From positions 5,730,501-5,794,500 of the forward strand of contig NZ_CP016616.1 of assembly GCF_002741015.1 (NCBI RefSeq): 64,000 nt of DNA, read 5' to 3'. The position numbers were made by a program, and so were the translations under genes. Below the pieces are notes generated by a model. It ran no database searches, was not told the origin of the DNA, and worked only from the letters and a program-made list of their open reading frames with translations. Positions 1-9,964 of the stretch are shown piece after piece (the first letter of the stretch is position 1; each line of letters begins with the position of its first letter). The stretch comes from Microvirga ossetica (GTDB lineage: Bacteria; Pseudomonadota; Alphaproteobacteria; Rhizobiales; Beijerinckiaceae).

Positions 1-453
1 GAGCCCTTCCGCGTCGGCGATCTCGCGGGCACGGGCCGCCGACTCGTAGAGCGTCTCGCCGTCCAGGATCACCTTTGCGCCGTAGGAGCGCGTGTTCTCC
101 GCCTTCACCAGGGGCGTGCCCTCGGGCATGACGATGGTCGCGGGGATGCCGAGGCGGCGCGCATGATAGGCGACGGCCTGGGCATGGTTGCCGGCCGACA
201 TGGCGATGACGCCGCGGGCACGCTCGGCCGGCTCAAGGCTTTCCAGCTTCGTGGCGGCTCCGCGCTCCTTGAACGAGCCGGTCGGCTGCATGTTCTCGTG
301 CTTCACGAAAACCGTCGCGCCGGTGAGCTGCGACAGGCGAGGGGCGGGTACGAGGGGCGTCCGCAGGACCTTGCCCTCGATCGTCTTCGCTGCGCGCTGC
401 ACGTCCTCGATGGTGATGGCGTATTCGGCCACGTTGTCCTCCGGACTTCTCAT
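1..453 (-). CDS. Threonine ammonia-lyase (PLP-dependent), N-terminal part, cut by window edge
   Basis: The minus strand encodes 151 residues starting with MRSPEDNVAEYAITIED and running off the window in frame. The short motif GSFKERGA (about residues 57-64) holds the lysine that binds pyridoxal phosphate in fold-type II serine/threonine dehydratases. MSAGNHAQAVAYHA is the conserved stretch that follows. The enzyme deaminates threonine to 2-oxobutanoate, either for isoleucine synthesis (ilvA) or for catabolism (tdcB type). The part that decides between them, a C-terminal regulatory domain, lies outside the window, so no symbol is given. The ATG at 451-453 is preceded by AAGGG at suitable spacing. 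The gene starts 9 bases after the stop of the upstream ABC permease gene, so the two are probably co-transcribed. Confidence 0.88.
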   Translation of the reverse strand, partial: MRSPEDNVAEYAITIEDVQRAAKTIEGKVLRTPLVPAPRLSQLTGATVFVKHENMQPTGSFKERGAATKLESLEPAERARGVIAMSAGNHAQAVAYHARRLGIPATIVMPEGTPLVKAENTRSYGAKVILDGETLYESAARAREIADAEGL

Positions 454-462
454 TATAGGCCC

Positions 463-1821
463 TTAAACGGGTCTTGGTGTCGGATCCTTGAAGCCGAGCA
501 GGCCGCCGGGCCGGAAGATCAGGAACACGACCAGGGCCACATAAAGCGCCATGTCGCGCATCTCGATCGGCAGATAGGCAGACCACAGGGTTTCGAACAA
601 TCCCACGGCGAAGCCTCCTAGCATCGCACCGGGGATCGAGCCAATCCCGCCGATGATGGCGGCGATCAGGGCCTTGAGCCCGTACTGGAACCCGCCGGCG
701 AAGCCCAGGCCGCCATATTGCGCGACGATCAGCATGCCGGAAAGGCCCGCCATCGCCCCGGCAACACCTAAGGTCTGCAGGAGGAGACGGGGTCCGTTCA
801 CGCCCATCAGCGCCGCGGCGCGGGCGTCGTCCGCAGAGGCCCGCCAGGCGCGTCCGAAGCCGGTCGCCTGGACGAGCCAGAGAAGGCTCGATGCCGCAAG
901 AACGCCGATGCCGGCGGTGATAACCGTGATCGGCGTAAGATTCACGATGAACTCGCCGGCACGGGCGAGGGGCCAGGCCTCCGACCAGATCGGCGGCAGC
1001 CAGACCGTGACCGGGCTCTGCACGAGCCTCAAGTATTCCATCAGGAAGAGGGACATGCCGACGGTCGCGATCAGGCTCGGCTGCGGGCTTTCCGCCGTGA
1101 TGCGGCCGATGGTGAAATACCCGCCGACCGCGTTGTGGATCGCGCCTGCGAAGAGCGCCGCCGCGAGACCGGCTGCAAGCCCGAGCACCGGCGAGCTGAC
1201 GCCGTAACCAAGCAGGATCGAGGTGCCGGCGACCGTCGCCGCCGAGCCGATGGCGGCCAGTTCCCCGAAGGCGAGGTTGATCCGCCCGCTCAGGCCGAAG
1301 ACGAGGGCGAATGAAACCGCAAGCAAGGCATAGATCGCCGTCCTCGGCAGGCTGACCAGAATCTGCTGCAGCCAGTAGGCGACGCTCAACGGGATATCGG
1401 CCACATCGGCGTCGGCGCGGCTGCCGGGATCGCCCGCGGCGCCCTCCGGGGTGTCGAGATAATAGCGCTTCAGGAGATAGAGGCTGGCGCCGGACATGGG
1501 GCCTTCCTCGGTGCCGAGTCCGACGAGGTCCGCCTTGTTGGCCGCGAGCCCCTCGGCGGCGAACTGGCAGATGGCATAGCGTTCAAGAGCGGGGCGATCC
1601 GGATGCTGGGCCACGTAATCGACGCGCAGGCTGCGCGGCGCCGGGCCTTCCCGCACGCGTTCCACGGTGATGACCGCTCCGGGATTGAGCGCCGGCAGGG
1701 TGGACCGGCAGACCCGCACCTGATCGGCATCGATGGAGATGCCGCAGGCGGAGAGGAGGCAAAGAGCTAGCAGGAGGGATGCGAGCCGCGCCGCTCCCAG
1801 TGACCGGCCCATGATGGGCAT
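463..1821 (-). CDS. Branched-chain amino acid type ABC transporter permease (LivH-like) with lipoprotein-like N-terminal domain
   Basis: About 452 residues. The C-terminal 300 residues form a hydrophobic LivH-family permease: the stretch SFALVFGLSGRINLAFGE, a cytoplasmic EAA-like loop (GFGRAWRASADDARAAALMG) and a closing FLIFRPGGLLG. The first 25 residues look like a lipoprotein signal with lipobox LLSACG. About 110 polar residues containing two further cysteines lie between it and the first permease helix. LivH proteins are normally about 290-310 residues, so this N-terminal part is extra. Start choice: ATG at 1821 or the in-frame ATG at 1812. The open frame continues upstream to 2199, but that stretch is repeat sequence and not protein-like. 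No ATPase or binding protein lies next to it; threonine ammonia-lyase follows after 9 bases. The substrate is inferred from the family only. Confidence 0.82.
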   Translation of the reverse strand: MPIMGRSLGAARLASLLLALCLLSACGISIDADQVRVCRSTLPALNPGAVITVERVREGPAPRSLRVDYVAQHPDRPALERYAICQFAAEGLAANKADLVGLGTEEGPMSGASLYLLKRYYLDTPEGAAGDPGSRADADVADIPLSVAYWLQQILVSLPRTAIYALLAVSFALVFGLSGRINLAFGELAAIGSAATVAGTSILLGYGVSSPVLGLAAGLAAALFAGAIHNAVGGYFTIGRITAESPQPSLIATVGMSLFLMEYLRLVQSPVTVWLPPIWSEAWPLARAGEFIVNLTPITVITAGIGVLAASSLLWLVQATGFGRAWRASADDARAAALMGVNGPRLLLQTLGVAGAMAGLSGMLIVAQYGGLGFAGGFQYGLKALIAAIIGGIGSIPGAMLGGFAVGLFETLWSAYLPIEMRDMALYVALVVFLIFRPGGLLGFKDPTPRPV

Positions 1822-1906
1822 GCGCGGCCTTTGCCTTCCCCTTGCGGCGAGGCAAAGGGGTGGGGATGGTCTGACCGGGTGAGAGATCGCGGCGATGCGC
1901 GATCCT

Positions 1907-2053
1907 CCCTCTCCCGGCTGGGAGAGGGCTGGGGTGAGGGAAGGCCGGTGCCGGATGAAGCGGTGAGGGAGACGTGTCGCGGCGGAAGCGGTGGCGCTGG
2001 GCTTGTCGAATGCCACACCCTCACCCCTGCCCCTCTCCCCCTCGGGAGAGGGG
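1907..2053. repeat. Inverted-repeat intergenic element with two terminal hairpins
   Basis: At 1907-1928 CCCTCTCCC and GGGAGAGGG pair around a 4-base loop, followed by CTGGGGTGAGGG (1929-1940). At 2018-2053 the same units return in the opposite orientation: CCCTCACCCCTG and then a hairpin of CCCCTCTCCC with GGGAGAGGGG. The whole is a roughly 147 bp element with inverted ends. It fills most of the 405 bp gap between the permease gene and hemB. I recall elements of this CCTCACCCC/CTCTCCC type as abundant in Hyphomicrobiales genomes. A further short inverted repeat (CCCCTT...AAGGGG) lies at about 1836-1861. Confidence 0.8.
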
Positions 2054-2226
2054 ACGCGCCGTCTTTGCCTCGTGCAATCTGGATGAACCGCAGCGCTCTG
2101 ACTTTGCGATCCCCACCCTTCATCTCTTCCCGCAAAGGTAAGGAAAATACGCGGGACACGCTCTATGAGCCGGCCCTGAAGAGTCCTCGAGCCGGTCACG
2201 AAGGGCAGCCCGCGATCGCTGTGGAA

Positions 2227-3584
<1,358 letters not shown>

Positions 3585-4637
3585 ATGGACGAGAGCGTTG
3601 AAGTTCTCTGCGAGAAGCAGGGCGAGGCGGGCCTCATCACGCTCAACCGTCCGAAGGCGCTCAACGCTCTGACCCTGACCATGGTCCGCGAGATGCGCCG
3701 CGCTCTCGATTCCTGGGCGCAGGATCCTGCGGTCACGCGGATCGTCGTGCAGGGCGCGGGCGAGAAGGCCTTCTGCGCCGGCGGCGACATCCGGCAGCTC
3801 ACGGACGACCTCAAGGCCGGCAGGCGCGAGCCGGCGCTCGCCTTCTGGCGCGAGGAATACCAGCTCAACATCGCGATCAAGCGCTACCCCAAGCCGTATA
3901 TCTCCCTCATCGACGGCATCGTCATGGGCGGCGGGGTCGGTGTGTCCCTGCACGGCGCCTACCGGGTCGCCGGCGAGCGCTACCTCTTCGCCATGCCCGA
4001 GGTCGGGATCGGCTTCTTTCCCGATGTCGGCGCGACCTATGCGCTGCCGCGCCTGCCGGGAGAGACGGGCATGTATCTCGCGCTCACGGGCGATCGGGTG
4101 AAGCGCGCCGATGCCGTCATGCTCGGCCTGGCGACCCATTCGGTCGCGAGCGAGAGCATCCCCGCCCTGCGCGACGCTTTGATGGCCGGCGAGCCGGTCG
4201 ACGCGGCTCTGGCCCGGTTCGCGGCCGATCCCGGCCCCGCTCTCCTCGAGGCTGAACGGGAAGCGATCGACGCCTGCTTCTCGGCCGACGGCGTCGCCGC
4301 CATCCTGGCGCGCCTCGACGAGGCTGCCGCCGGGGGCTCTGAATTCGCGGCGAAGACGGCGGCCGGCATGCGTGCAAAGTCGCCGACGAGCATGAGCCTC
4401 GCCTTCGAGCAGGTGCGTCGCGGCGTGGCCATGGACTTCGAGGAGGCCATGAGGACCGAGTTCCGCATCGTCTCCCGGATCGGCGAAGGCCACGATTTCT
4501 ACGAGGGCGTCCGCGCCGTCCTCATCGACAAGGACAACCGGCCGCAATGGCGGCCGGCCTCGATCGAGGCTATCGACCCGGCCGTGATCGAACACCATTT
4601 CGCGAGCCTCGGGCCGCAGGACCTGGAGGCCATCTGA
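3585..4637 (+). CDS. Enoyl-CoA hydratase/isomerase family, 3-hydroxyisobutyryl-CoA hydrolase-like
   Basis: 350 residues of the crotonase fold. The oxyanion-hole regions are visible as KAFCAGGDIRQL and IDGIVMGGGVGVSLHG. The stretch PEVGIGFFPDVGATYALPRLPG is characteristic of the 3-hydroxyisobutyryl-CoA hydrolase branch. The length of about 350, versus about 260 for plain enoyl-CoA hydratases, also fits. The likely reaction is hydrolysis of 3-hydroxyisobutyryl-CoA in valine breakdown. Start: ATG 3585 has AAGGAG six bases upstream; the earlier in-frame ATG at 3570 overlaps that ribosome site. The next gene starts inside the stop codon (TGATG), so the two are translationally coupled. A general enoyl-CoA hydratase role cannot be excluded. 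Confidence 0.9.
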   Translation: MDESVEVLCEKQGEAGLITLNRPKALNALTLTMVREMRRALDSWAQDPAVTRIVVQGAGEKAFCAGGDIRQLTDDLKAGRREPALAFWREEYQLNIAIKRYPKPYISLIDGIVMGGGVGVSLHGAYRVAGERYLFAMPEVGIGFFPDVGATYALPRLPGETGMYLALTGDRVKRADAVMLGLATHSVASESIPALRDALMAGEPVDAALARFAADPGPALLEAEREAIDACFSADGVAAILARLDEAAAGGSEFAAKTAAGMRAKSPTSMSLAFEQVRRGVAMDFEEAMRTEFRIVSRIGEGHDFYEGVRAVLIDKDNRPQWRPASIEAIDPAVIEHHFASLGPQDLEAI

Positions 4638-5098
4638 TGGCACGCAGCGGCAACCAGAGCGCCACCGGCCATTCGGCCCGGGACTATATGTCCGACCGCA
4701 TCGAGGAGCGCCCCGTCGCGACCGGGATCATGCGCTGGGGGTTCGTTCTCACCTGGTTCATGCGGATCCTGGCGATTCTCTGGATCATGAAGGGCCTCAG
4801 CTCCTGGGCGGTGATCCTCGGCATCTGGACGCCCATCGGCCAGTTCGAGGCCCGGTCGACCGGCTATCAGGCCACCGTGATCTATTTCTCCCTGATCGAC
4901 CTGATCGCCGCGGTGGGCCTGTGGATGGCGAGCACTTGGGGCGGGATCATGTGGCTTTTGGCCATCATGAGCCACCTGATTCTCGCCGCCTTCTTCCCGG
5001 GAATCGTCTCGGGCGGCTTGGTGACCGTGGCCTTTTTCCTGACGCTGATCGCCGTTTACCTGGGAGTCGCATGGCTTGCCGCGCGAGAGGGGCAGTAG
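4637..5098 (+). CDS. Small four-helix membrane protein, DUF6163-like
   Basis: 153 residues with about four hydrophobic segments (roughly 32-57, 77-97, 100-122, 124-145) after a polar N-terminus. It matches my recollection of the DUF6163 family, small uncharacterised membrane proteins of Hyphomicrobiales. No catalytic motif is visible. The ATG overlaps the stop of the upstream hydrolase-like gene, so expression is coupled. That is the only functional hint. The product is predicted to sit in the inner membrane. Confidence 0.82.
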   Translation: MARSGNQSATGHSARDYMSDRIEERPVATGIMRWGFVLTWFMRILAILWIMKGLSSWAVILGIWTPIGQFEARSTGYQATVIYFSLIDLIAAVGLWMASTWGGIMWLLAIMSHLILAAFFPGIVSGGLVTVAFFLTLIAVYLGVAWLAAREGQ

Positions 5099-5356
5099 GA
5101 ACGGCCGAGGCCAAGCTCCTCACGCAGAAGTGTATCCTCAAGGCTACACTCCAAAGTTACATAGGCGTCAGAGGCGGTTGCGAGGCACAAGGGATGCCGG
5201 CCAAGTCGGTTTGCCATAAAACGGCCCCGATGTTCCTTGTTTTCGATACCGTTCTTTAATCCTAAACCGGCACTTATCGCTGGGAGTGGGGGCAATGCGG
5301 GCTCAAGGTCCGAGGCTCCCTTGTCGATCACCTCTAACCGGGAAGAGCTTGCGCTC

Positions 5357-6622
5357 ATGTTGTCTCGCCGTACCCTCCTGACCGGATCGCTCGCCCTGAT
5401 CTTCACGCCCGCCACCGGCGCCCTGGCCCAGCAATTCGCCCAGAGCCAGGCCGAGTGGTCGCAGAATTACGAGGCCGTGTCCCGCACCCGCGTGCAGCGC
5501 ACCTCGACGCCGATGCTCTCGCCTGACGCTCTCGCTGCCACCGAGCAGATGATCGAGTATTACCGGAACATCGCCGCTCGCGGCGGCTGGCAGCCTGTCC
5601 AGGGTGTCCAGGGCCTGCGGGTCGGCTCGAAGAGCCCGGCCGTCATCGCCCTGCGCCAGCGCCTCATCATCACGGGCGATCTCGACCAGACCGCCGGCGA
5701 ATCGCCGATCTACGATTCCTACGTCGAGGCCGCCGTGCGCCGCTTCCAGGCCCGCCACGGCATCAGCTCCACGGGTACCGTGACGGCCCCCACGGTCCAG
5801 GCCATGAACGTGCCGGCCGAGATGCGCATCCGCCAGCTCGAGATCAACGTGAGCCGCCTGCGCACCCTCATCGGCGGACTCGGCAACAAGTACGTGGTCG
5901 CCAACATCCCCGCCGCTCTCGTCGAGACGGTGGAGGGCGGCGTCGTCCACACCCGCCACGCCGCCGGCGTCGGCAAGATCGACCGTCAGTCGCCGCTCTT
6001 GAGCTCCAAGGTGGTCGAGGTCAATTTCAACCCGTTCTGGACCGTGCCCGCTTCGATCATCAAGAAGGATCTGATCCCGAAGATGCAGAAGGAGCCGAAC
6101 TACCTGACGGACAACAAGATCCGCATCTTCAACGGCAACACGGAGCTTTCGCCCACGCAGGTGAACTGGTTCTCGGACGAGGCGACCCGTTACCGCTTCC
6201 GCCAGGATCCGGGCGGCGAGCTGAACTCCATGGGGTTTGTCCGCATCAACATCCCGAACCAGCACGGCGTCTACATGCACGACACGCCGTCCAAGGGCAT
6301 CTTCGGTGACGATTTCCGCTTCGTGTCTTCGGGCTGCATCCGGGTGCAGAACGTGCGCGACTACATCGAATTCCTGCTGAAGGACACGCCCGGCTGGAGC
6401 CGCGAGCAGATCGACGCCGCCTTCAAGTCTGGCGAGCGCATCGATGCGCGCCTGACGCAGCCGGTTCCGATCCACTGGGTCTACGTCACCGCCTGGGCGA
6501 CCCCGGACGGCCTCGTGCAGTTCCGCGACGACATCTACAACAAGGACGGCCTCGGCAACGCCATCCCGGTCGCAAGCCGCACCCCGACCGAGCCGGACGC
6601 CGAGATGTTCCTGCAGAACTGA
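5357..6622 (+). CDS. L,D-transpeptidase (YkuD domain) with peptidoglycan-binding domain, exported
   Basis: About 421 residues from ATG 5357. The N-terminus SRRTLLTGSLALIF followed by ATGALAQ is a signal peptide with a twin-arginine-like motif. A PG_binding_1 domain lies at about 85-155 (LRVGSKSPAVIALRQRL, AVRRFQARHGI). The YkuD catalytic domain lies at about 200-345, with H308 (YMHDTPSK) and the nucleophile C327 in SSGCIRVQN. The layout resembles E. coli YcbB/LdtD, so the likely role is making 3-3 cross-links in peptidoglycan in the periplasm. The open frame extends upstream to 5237, but the signal peptide fixes the start at 5357. A hairpin terminator follows at 6655. Confidence 0.93.
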   Translation: MLSRRTLLTGSLALIFTPATGALAQQFAQSQAEWSQNYEAVSRTRVQRTSTPMLSPDALAATEQMIEYYRNIAARGGWQPVQGVQGLRVGSKSPAVIALRQRLIITGDLDQTAGESPIYDSYVEAAVRRFQARHGISSTGTVTAPTVQAMNVPAEMRIRQLEINVSRLRTLIGGLGNKYVVANIPAALVETVEGGVVHTRHAAGVGKIDRQSPLLSSKVVEVNFNPFWTVPASIIKKDLIPKMQKEPNYLTDNKIRIFNGNTELSPTQVNWFSDEATRYRFRQDPGGELNSMGFVRINIPNQHGVYMHDTPSKGIFGDDFRFVSSGCIRVQNVRDYIEFLLKDTPGWSREQIDAAFKSGERIDARLTQPVPIHWVYVTAWATPDGLVQFRDDIYNKDGLGNAIPVASRTPTEPDAEMFLQN

Positions 6623-6654
6623 GACCTGCAAGAGGCCAGCTTCAACACCACGTC

Positions 6655-6685
6655 ATCACCGGCCTCGTGCCGGTGATTTCGTTTT
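6655..6685 (+). terminator. Rho-independent terminator of the L,D-transpeptidase gene
   Basis: ATCACCGGC and GCCGGTGAT (9 bp stem) flank a 5-base loop, followed by TTCGTTTT. It lies 32 bases after the stop codon at 6622. Confidence 0.7.
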
Positions 6686-6702
6686 GGACTGACGCATCCC
6701 AA

Positions 6703-6812
6703 GCCCTCCTCCCCCTTGTGGGGAGGAGTTGGAGGCGGGGGTGTCGGCGCCTGACTTTGATAGGCTATCGCTCACACCCCCACCCTTGATCCCTCCCCAC
6801 AAGGGGGAGGGA
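6703..6812. repeat. Inverted-repeat intergenic element (CCTCCCCC/GGGGGAGG type)
   Basis: The left end (6703-6727) holds CCTCCTCCCCCTTGTGGGGA and the right end (6790-6811) the near-exact reverse complement, CCCTCCCCACAAGGGGGAGG. Internal arms GGGGGTGT and CACACCCCC also pair. This is a palindromic, mobile-looking intergenic repeat between the transpeptidase terminator and glyA. The 366 bp gap holds nothing else except a possible glyA promoter. Confidence 0.75.
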
Positions 6813-6896
6813 AAATGCCTCCGTCCTTTCGGACAGCCCGCCCCTCCGGCAGGCTGTTGCATTTCCAAAGCCTAGTAGGCATGTCTCCAGAACAGG

Positions 6897-6924
6897 TTGG
6901 CTCCCTTCAGCCTGCCATGATAAA
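6897..6924 (+). promoter_or_regulatory. Possible glyA promoter
   Basis: TTGGCT (6897-6902) and GATAAA (6919-6924) are separated by 16 bases, about 65 bases before the glyA start. The match is modest and not supported by anything else. Confidence 0.3.
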
Positions 6925-6988
6925 GGCCTGGGCAAATGCAGACCGAGCGGCCGGCTCGTGCCGGGCTCACAGGAAGGCGAGGGTACCC

Positions 6989-8293
6989 ATGAGCGCGAGT
7001 GAAGCGGCACGCAATCATCTCTCCAACAGCTTTTTCTCGGCAAGCCTCGCCGACAGCGATCCCGAGATCGCCCGCGCCATCGGGCTCGAGCTCGGCCGCC
7101 AGCGCGACGAGATCGAGCTGATCGCCTCCGAGAACATCGTCTCCCGCGCCGTGCTGGAAGCGCAGGGCTCGGTGATGACCAACAAATATGCGGAGGGCTA
7201 TCCGGGCCGCCGCTATTACGGCGGCTGCCAGTTCGTCGACATCGCCGAGGAACTCGCCATCGAGCGGGCCAAGCGCCTTTTCGACTGCAAGTTCGCCAAC
7301 GTGCAGGCCAATTCCGGCTCCCAGGCCAACCAGGCCGTGTTCATGGCGCTGATGAAGCCCGGCGACACCTTCATGGGCCTCGATCTGGCCTGCGGCGGCC
7401 ACCTCACCCACGGCTCGCCCGTGAACATGTCCGGCAAGTGGTTCAACGTGGTGAGCTACAAGGTGCGCGAGAGCGACCAGATCATCGACATGGACGAGGT
7501 CGCCAGTCTCGCCGGCGAGCACAAGCCGAAGGTGATCGTCGCCGGCGGCTCGGCCTATTCCCGCTTCTGGGACTTCGCCCGTTTCCGCGAGATCGCTGAC
7601 GAGGTCGGCGCCTTCTTCATGGTCGACATCGCCCATTTCGCGGGCCTCGTCGCCGGCGGCGCCCATCCTTCGCCGTTCCCGCACGCCCATGTGGTCACCA
7701 CCACGACCCACAAGACCCTGCGCGGCCCGCGCGGCGGCATGATCCTCACCAACGAGGAGGACATCGCCAAGAAGGTCAATTCCGCGATCTTCCCCGGCCT
7801 CCAGGGCGGCCCGCTCATGCATGTGATCGCCGCCAAGGCCGTGGCCTTCGGCGAGGCGCTGCGTCCCGAGTTCAAGATCTATGCCCGCGCCGTGGCCGAC
7901 AATGCCAAGGTGCTGGCCGACACCATGCTCGAAGGCGGCTATGCCATCGTCGCCGGCGGCACGGACAACCACCTCATGCTGGTCGACCTGCGCCCGAAGA
8001 AGCTCACCGGCAAGGCCGCCGAGGCCGCGCTCGGCCGCGCCCACATCACCTGCAACAAGAACGGCGTGCCCTTCGACCCCGAGAAGCCGATGGTCACCTC
8101 CGGCATCCGCCTCGGCACCCCGGCCGCCACCTCGCGCGGCTTCGGCATCGCCGAGTTCAAGAAGGTGGGCGAGCTGATCGTCGAGACCCTGGACGGCCTT
8201 GCCAAGAATGGCGACGAGGGCAATGCGGCGGTCGAGGAATCGGTCAAGGGCCGAGTCCACGAGCTGACCCGCCGCTTCCCGATCTACGCCTGA
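6989..8293 (+). CDS. glyA: Serine hydroxymethyltransferase
   Basis: 434 residues, full length. It interconverts serine and glycine, transferring the one-carbon unit to tetrahydrofolate in the cytoplasm. The PLP lysine is K242 in [14 protein letters not shown]. Other family signatures are the [11 protein letters not shown] and [14 protein letters not shown] stretches. Start: ATG 6989 is preceded by AGGAAGGCGAGGG. The open frame extends upstream, but that part is intergenic. nrdR follows after 16 bases, the usual order in Hyphomicrobiales, so glyA probably leads the nrdR-rib cluster. Confidence 0.98.
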   Translation: MSASEAARNHLSNSFFSASLADSDPEIARAIGLELGRQRDEIELIASENIVSRAVLEAQGSVMTNKYAEGYPGRRYYGGCQFVDIAEELAIERAKRLFDCKFANVQANSGSQANQAVFMALMKPGDTFMGLDLACGGHLTHGSPVNMSGKWFNVVSYKVRESDQIIDMDEVASLAGEHKPKVIVAGGSAYSRFWDFARFREIADEVGAFFMVDIAHFAGLVAGGAHPSPFPHAHVVTTTTHKTLRGPRGGMILTNEEDIAKKVNSAIFPGLQGGPLMHVIAAKAVAFGEALRPEFKIYARAVADNAKVLADTMLEGGYAIVAGGTDNHLMLVDLRPKKLTGKAAEAALGRAHITCNKNGVPFDPEKPMVTSGIRLGTPAATSRGFGIAEFKKVGELIVETLDGLAKNGDEGNAAVEESVKGRVHELTRRFPIYA

Positions 8294-8309
8294 GGTTTAG
8301 GCTTAACCC

Positions 8310-8819
8310 ATGCGCTGCCCCTATTGCGGGAGCCTGGACACCCAGGTGAAGGATTCCCGCCCCACGGACGATTCCTCGTCCATCCGCCGCCGCCGCATCT
8401 GCCCGGATTGCGGCGGCCGCTTCACGACCTTCGAGCGCGTGCAGCTGCGCGAGCTGACGGTCATGAAGCGCTCCGGACGGCGCGTGCCCTTCGACCGGGA
8501 CAAGCTCCAGCAATCGGTCGAGGTCGCACTGCGCAAGCGTCCGGTGGATCCGGAGCGCGTCGAGCGGATGATCAACGGCATCGTGCGCCAGCTCGAGAGC
8601 ATGAGCGACGGCGAGGTGCCGAGCGAGACGGTGGGCGAACTGGTCATGGAAGGGCTGAAGGGCCTCGACGACGTGGCCTATGTTCGCTTCGCCTCCGTCT
8701 ACAAGAATTTTCGCGAGGCCAAGGACTTCGAGGAGATTCTTGGCAAGCTGGCTGAAGGCGAAAGCGAGGACGAACTTCCGCCTCCGCCGAAGAAGAAGCG
8801 CGCCCCGAGCGAACCATGA
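8310..8819 (+). CDS. nrdR: Transcriptional repressor NrdR
   Basis: 169 residues. An N-terminal zinc ribbon has C3, C6, C31 and C34 (MRCPYC ... ICPDC), and an ATP-cone domain spans about 46-140. NrdR represses ribonucleotide reductase genes in response to nucleotide status. The C-terminal tail is acidic and then proline/lysine-rich (PPPPKKKRA), beyond the family core. The stop overlaps the ribD start (ATGA at 8816-8819), so the two genes are coupled. Confidence 0.97.
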   Translation: MRCPYCGSLDTQVKDSRPTDDSSSIRRRRICPDCGGRFTTFERVQLRELTVMKRSGRRVPFDRDKLQQSVEVALRKRPVDPERVERMINGIVRQLESMSDGEVPSETVGELVMEGLKGLDDVAYVRFASVYKNFREAKDFEEILGKLAEGESEDELPPPPKKKRAPSEP

Positions 8820-9964
8820 GGTCCACGGGGGCGATAGGGCAGAAATCCGAGCGGACACTTCAGGATGAGCGCTTCATGCGCCTGGCCATCGCCCTGGGCG
8901 AGCGCCATCTCGGCCTCACCTGGCCGAACCCATCCGTCGGCGCCGTGGTGGTGGACGAAAGCGGCGGGGCGCCGGTCATCATCGCTCAAGGAGCGACGCA
9001 GCCGGGCGGCAGGCCGCATGCGGAGCGGATGGCGCTTGAGGCGGCCGGAGAGCGCGCCAGGGGCGCAACCCTCTATGTGACGCTCGAACCCTGCGCCACC
9101 CGCAGCAGCAGCGATCACGGCCCGTCCTGCACCGATCTCATTCTCGCTGCCGGAATCGGACGGCTGGTGGTCGGCGCGCCCGATCCGAGCCCCTTCGCCG
9201 CCGGGCAGGGGCGGGACCGTTTCGAAAGTGCGGGGATCGCCGTGACCTCTGGCTGCCTTGCCGAGGAAGCCCGCAGGCTCCATCGCGGCCACATCACCCG
9301 GGTTACGAAGGGGCGGCCTGCCGTGACGGTCAAACTCGCGCGCAGCACCGAGGGCTTCGCCGGTTCCCGCCATGGCCCGCGCCTGATGCTCACGGGCGAA
9401 ATCGCCAACGGGAAAGTTCACCTGATGCGCGCCCATGCGGACGCGATCATGGTCGGCGTCGGAACCGTTGTCGCCGACGATCCGCTGCTCACCGTGCGCC
9501 TGCCGGAGCTCGAAGCCCGCTCGCCGGTCCGCATCGTCGTCGATTCTCACCTGCGTACGCCTGTTGGCGCGAGGGTCGTGACAGGCGCCCGTGCGATTCC
9601 GACCTGGATCGTGACCAGCGTCGAGGCTCCGGTCGAGCCGGAGCGGGCTCTCGTCGCGCAGGGCGTCGAGGTCATGCGGGTCTCGGCGGACGAGCGCGGC
9701 CATGTCCGCCTGGAGGAGGCGCTCCAGCTTCTCGGCACGCGCGGGATCACGACCGTTTTCTGCGAGGGCGGCCCCGGTCTGGCGGATGCGCTCGCGAGCG
9801 CCGATCTCATCGATGAGCTGGTCCTGATCACCGGACGGTCCGCGCGGGGGCAGGGCGACGTGCCCGCCCTCGGGCCGTCGTTGCATGACCGCATGGATAT
9901 TCTCGATCTGCGGGCCGAGGAGCAGATCGGCCCCGATCTTTTCATGTTTTGGGAGAGACCCTGA
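8816..9964 (+). CDS. ribD: Bifunctional riboflavin biosynthesis deaminase/reductase
   Basis: 382 residues. The N-terminal zinc deaminase domain (about 15-145) has H68 and E70 (PHAERMAL), C93 (LEPC) and C105 (PSCTD). The C-terminal reductase domain spans about 155-380. It carries out the second and third steps of riboflavin synthesis after GTP cyclohydrolase II. The zinc loop is atypical: 11 residues separate the two cysteines ([15 protein letters not shown]), where the usual CCHHGRTPPC type has 8. ribD overlaps nrdR upstream (ATGA) and ribE downstream (TGATG). I saw no FMN riboswitch. Confidence 0.95.
   Translation: MRSTGAIGQKSERTLQDERFMRLAIALGERHLGLTWPNPSVGAVVVDESGGAPVIIAQGATQPGGRPHAERMALEAAGERARGATLYVTLEPCATRSSSDHGPSCTDLILAAGIGRLVVGAPDPSPFAAGQGRDRFESAGIAVTSGCLAEEARRLHRGHITRVTKGRPAVTVKLARSTEGFAGSRHGPRLMLTGEIANGKVHLMRAHADAIMVGVGTVVADDPLLTVRLPELEARSPVRIVVDSHLRTPVGARVVTGARAIPTWIVTSVEAPVEPERALVAQGVEVMRVSADERGHVRLEEALQLLGTRGITTVFCEGGPGLADALASADLIDELVLITGRSARGQGDVPALGPSLHDRMDILDLRAEEQIGPDLFMFWERP

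Noticed and set aside
8294..8900. FMN riboswitch before ribD
   Set aside because: ribD starts inside nrdR, and no RFN-like conserved segments were seen in the glyA leader or elsewhere in the cluster.
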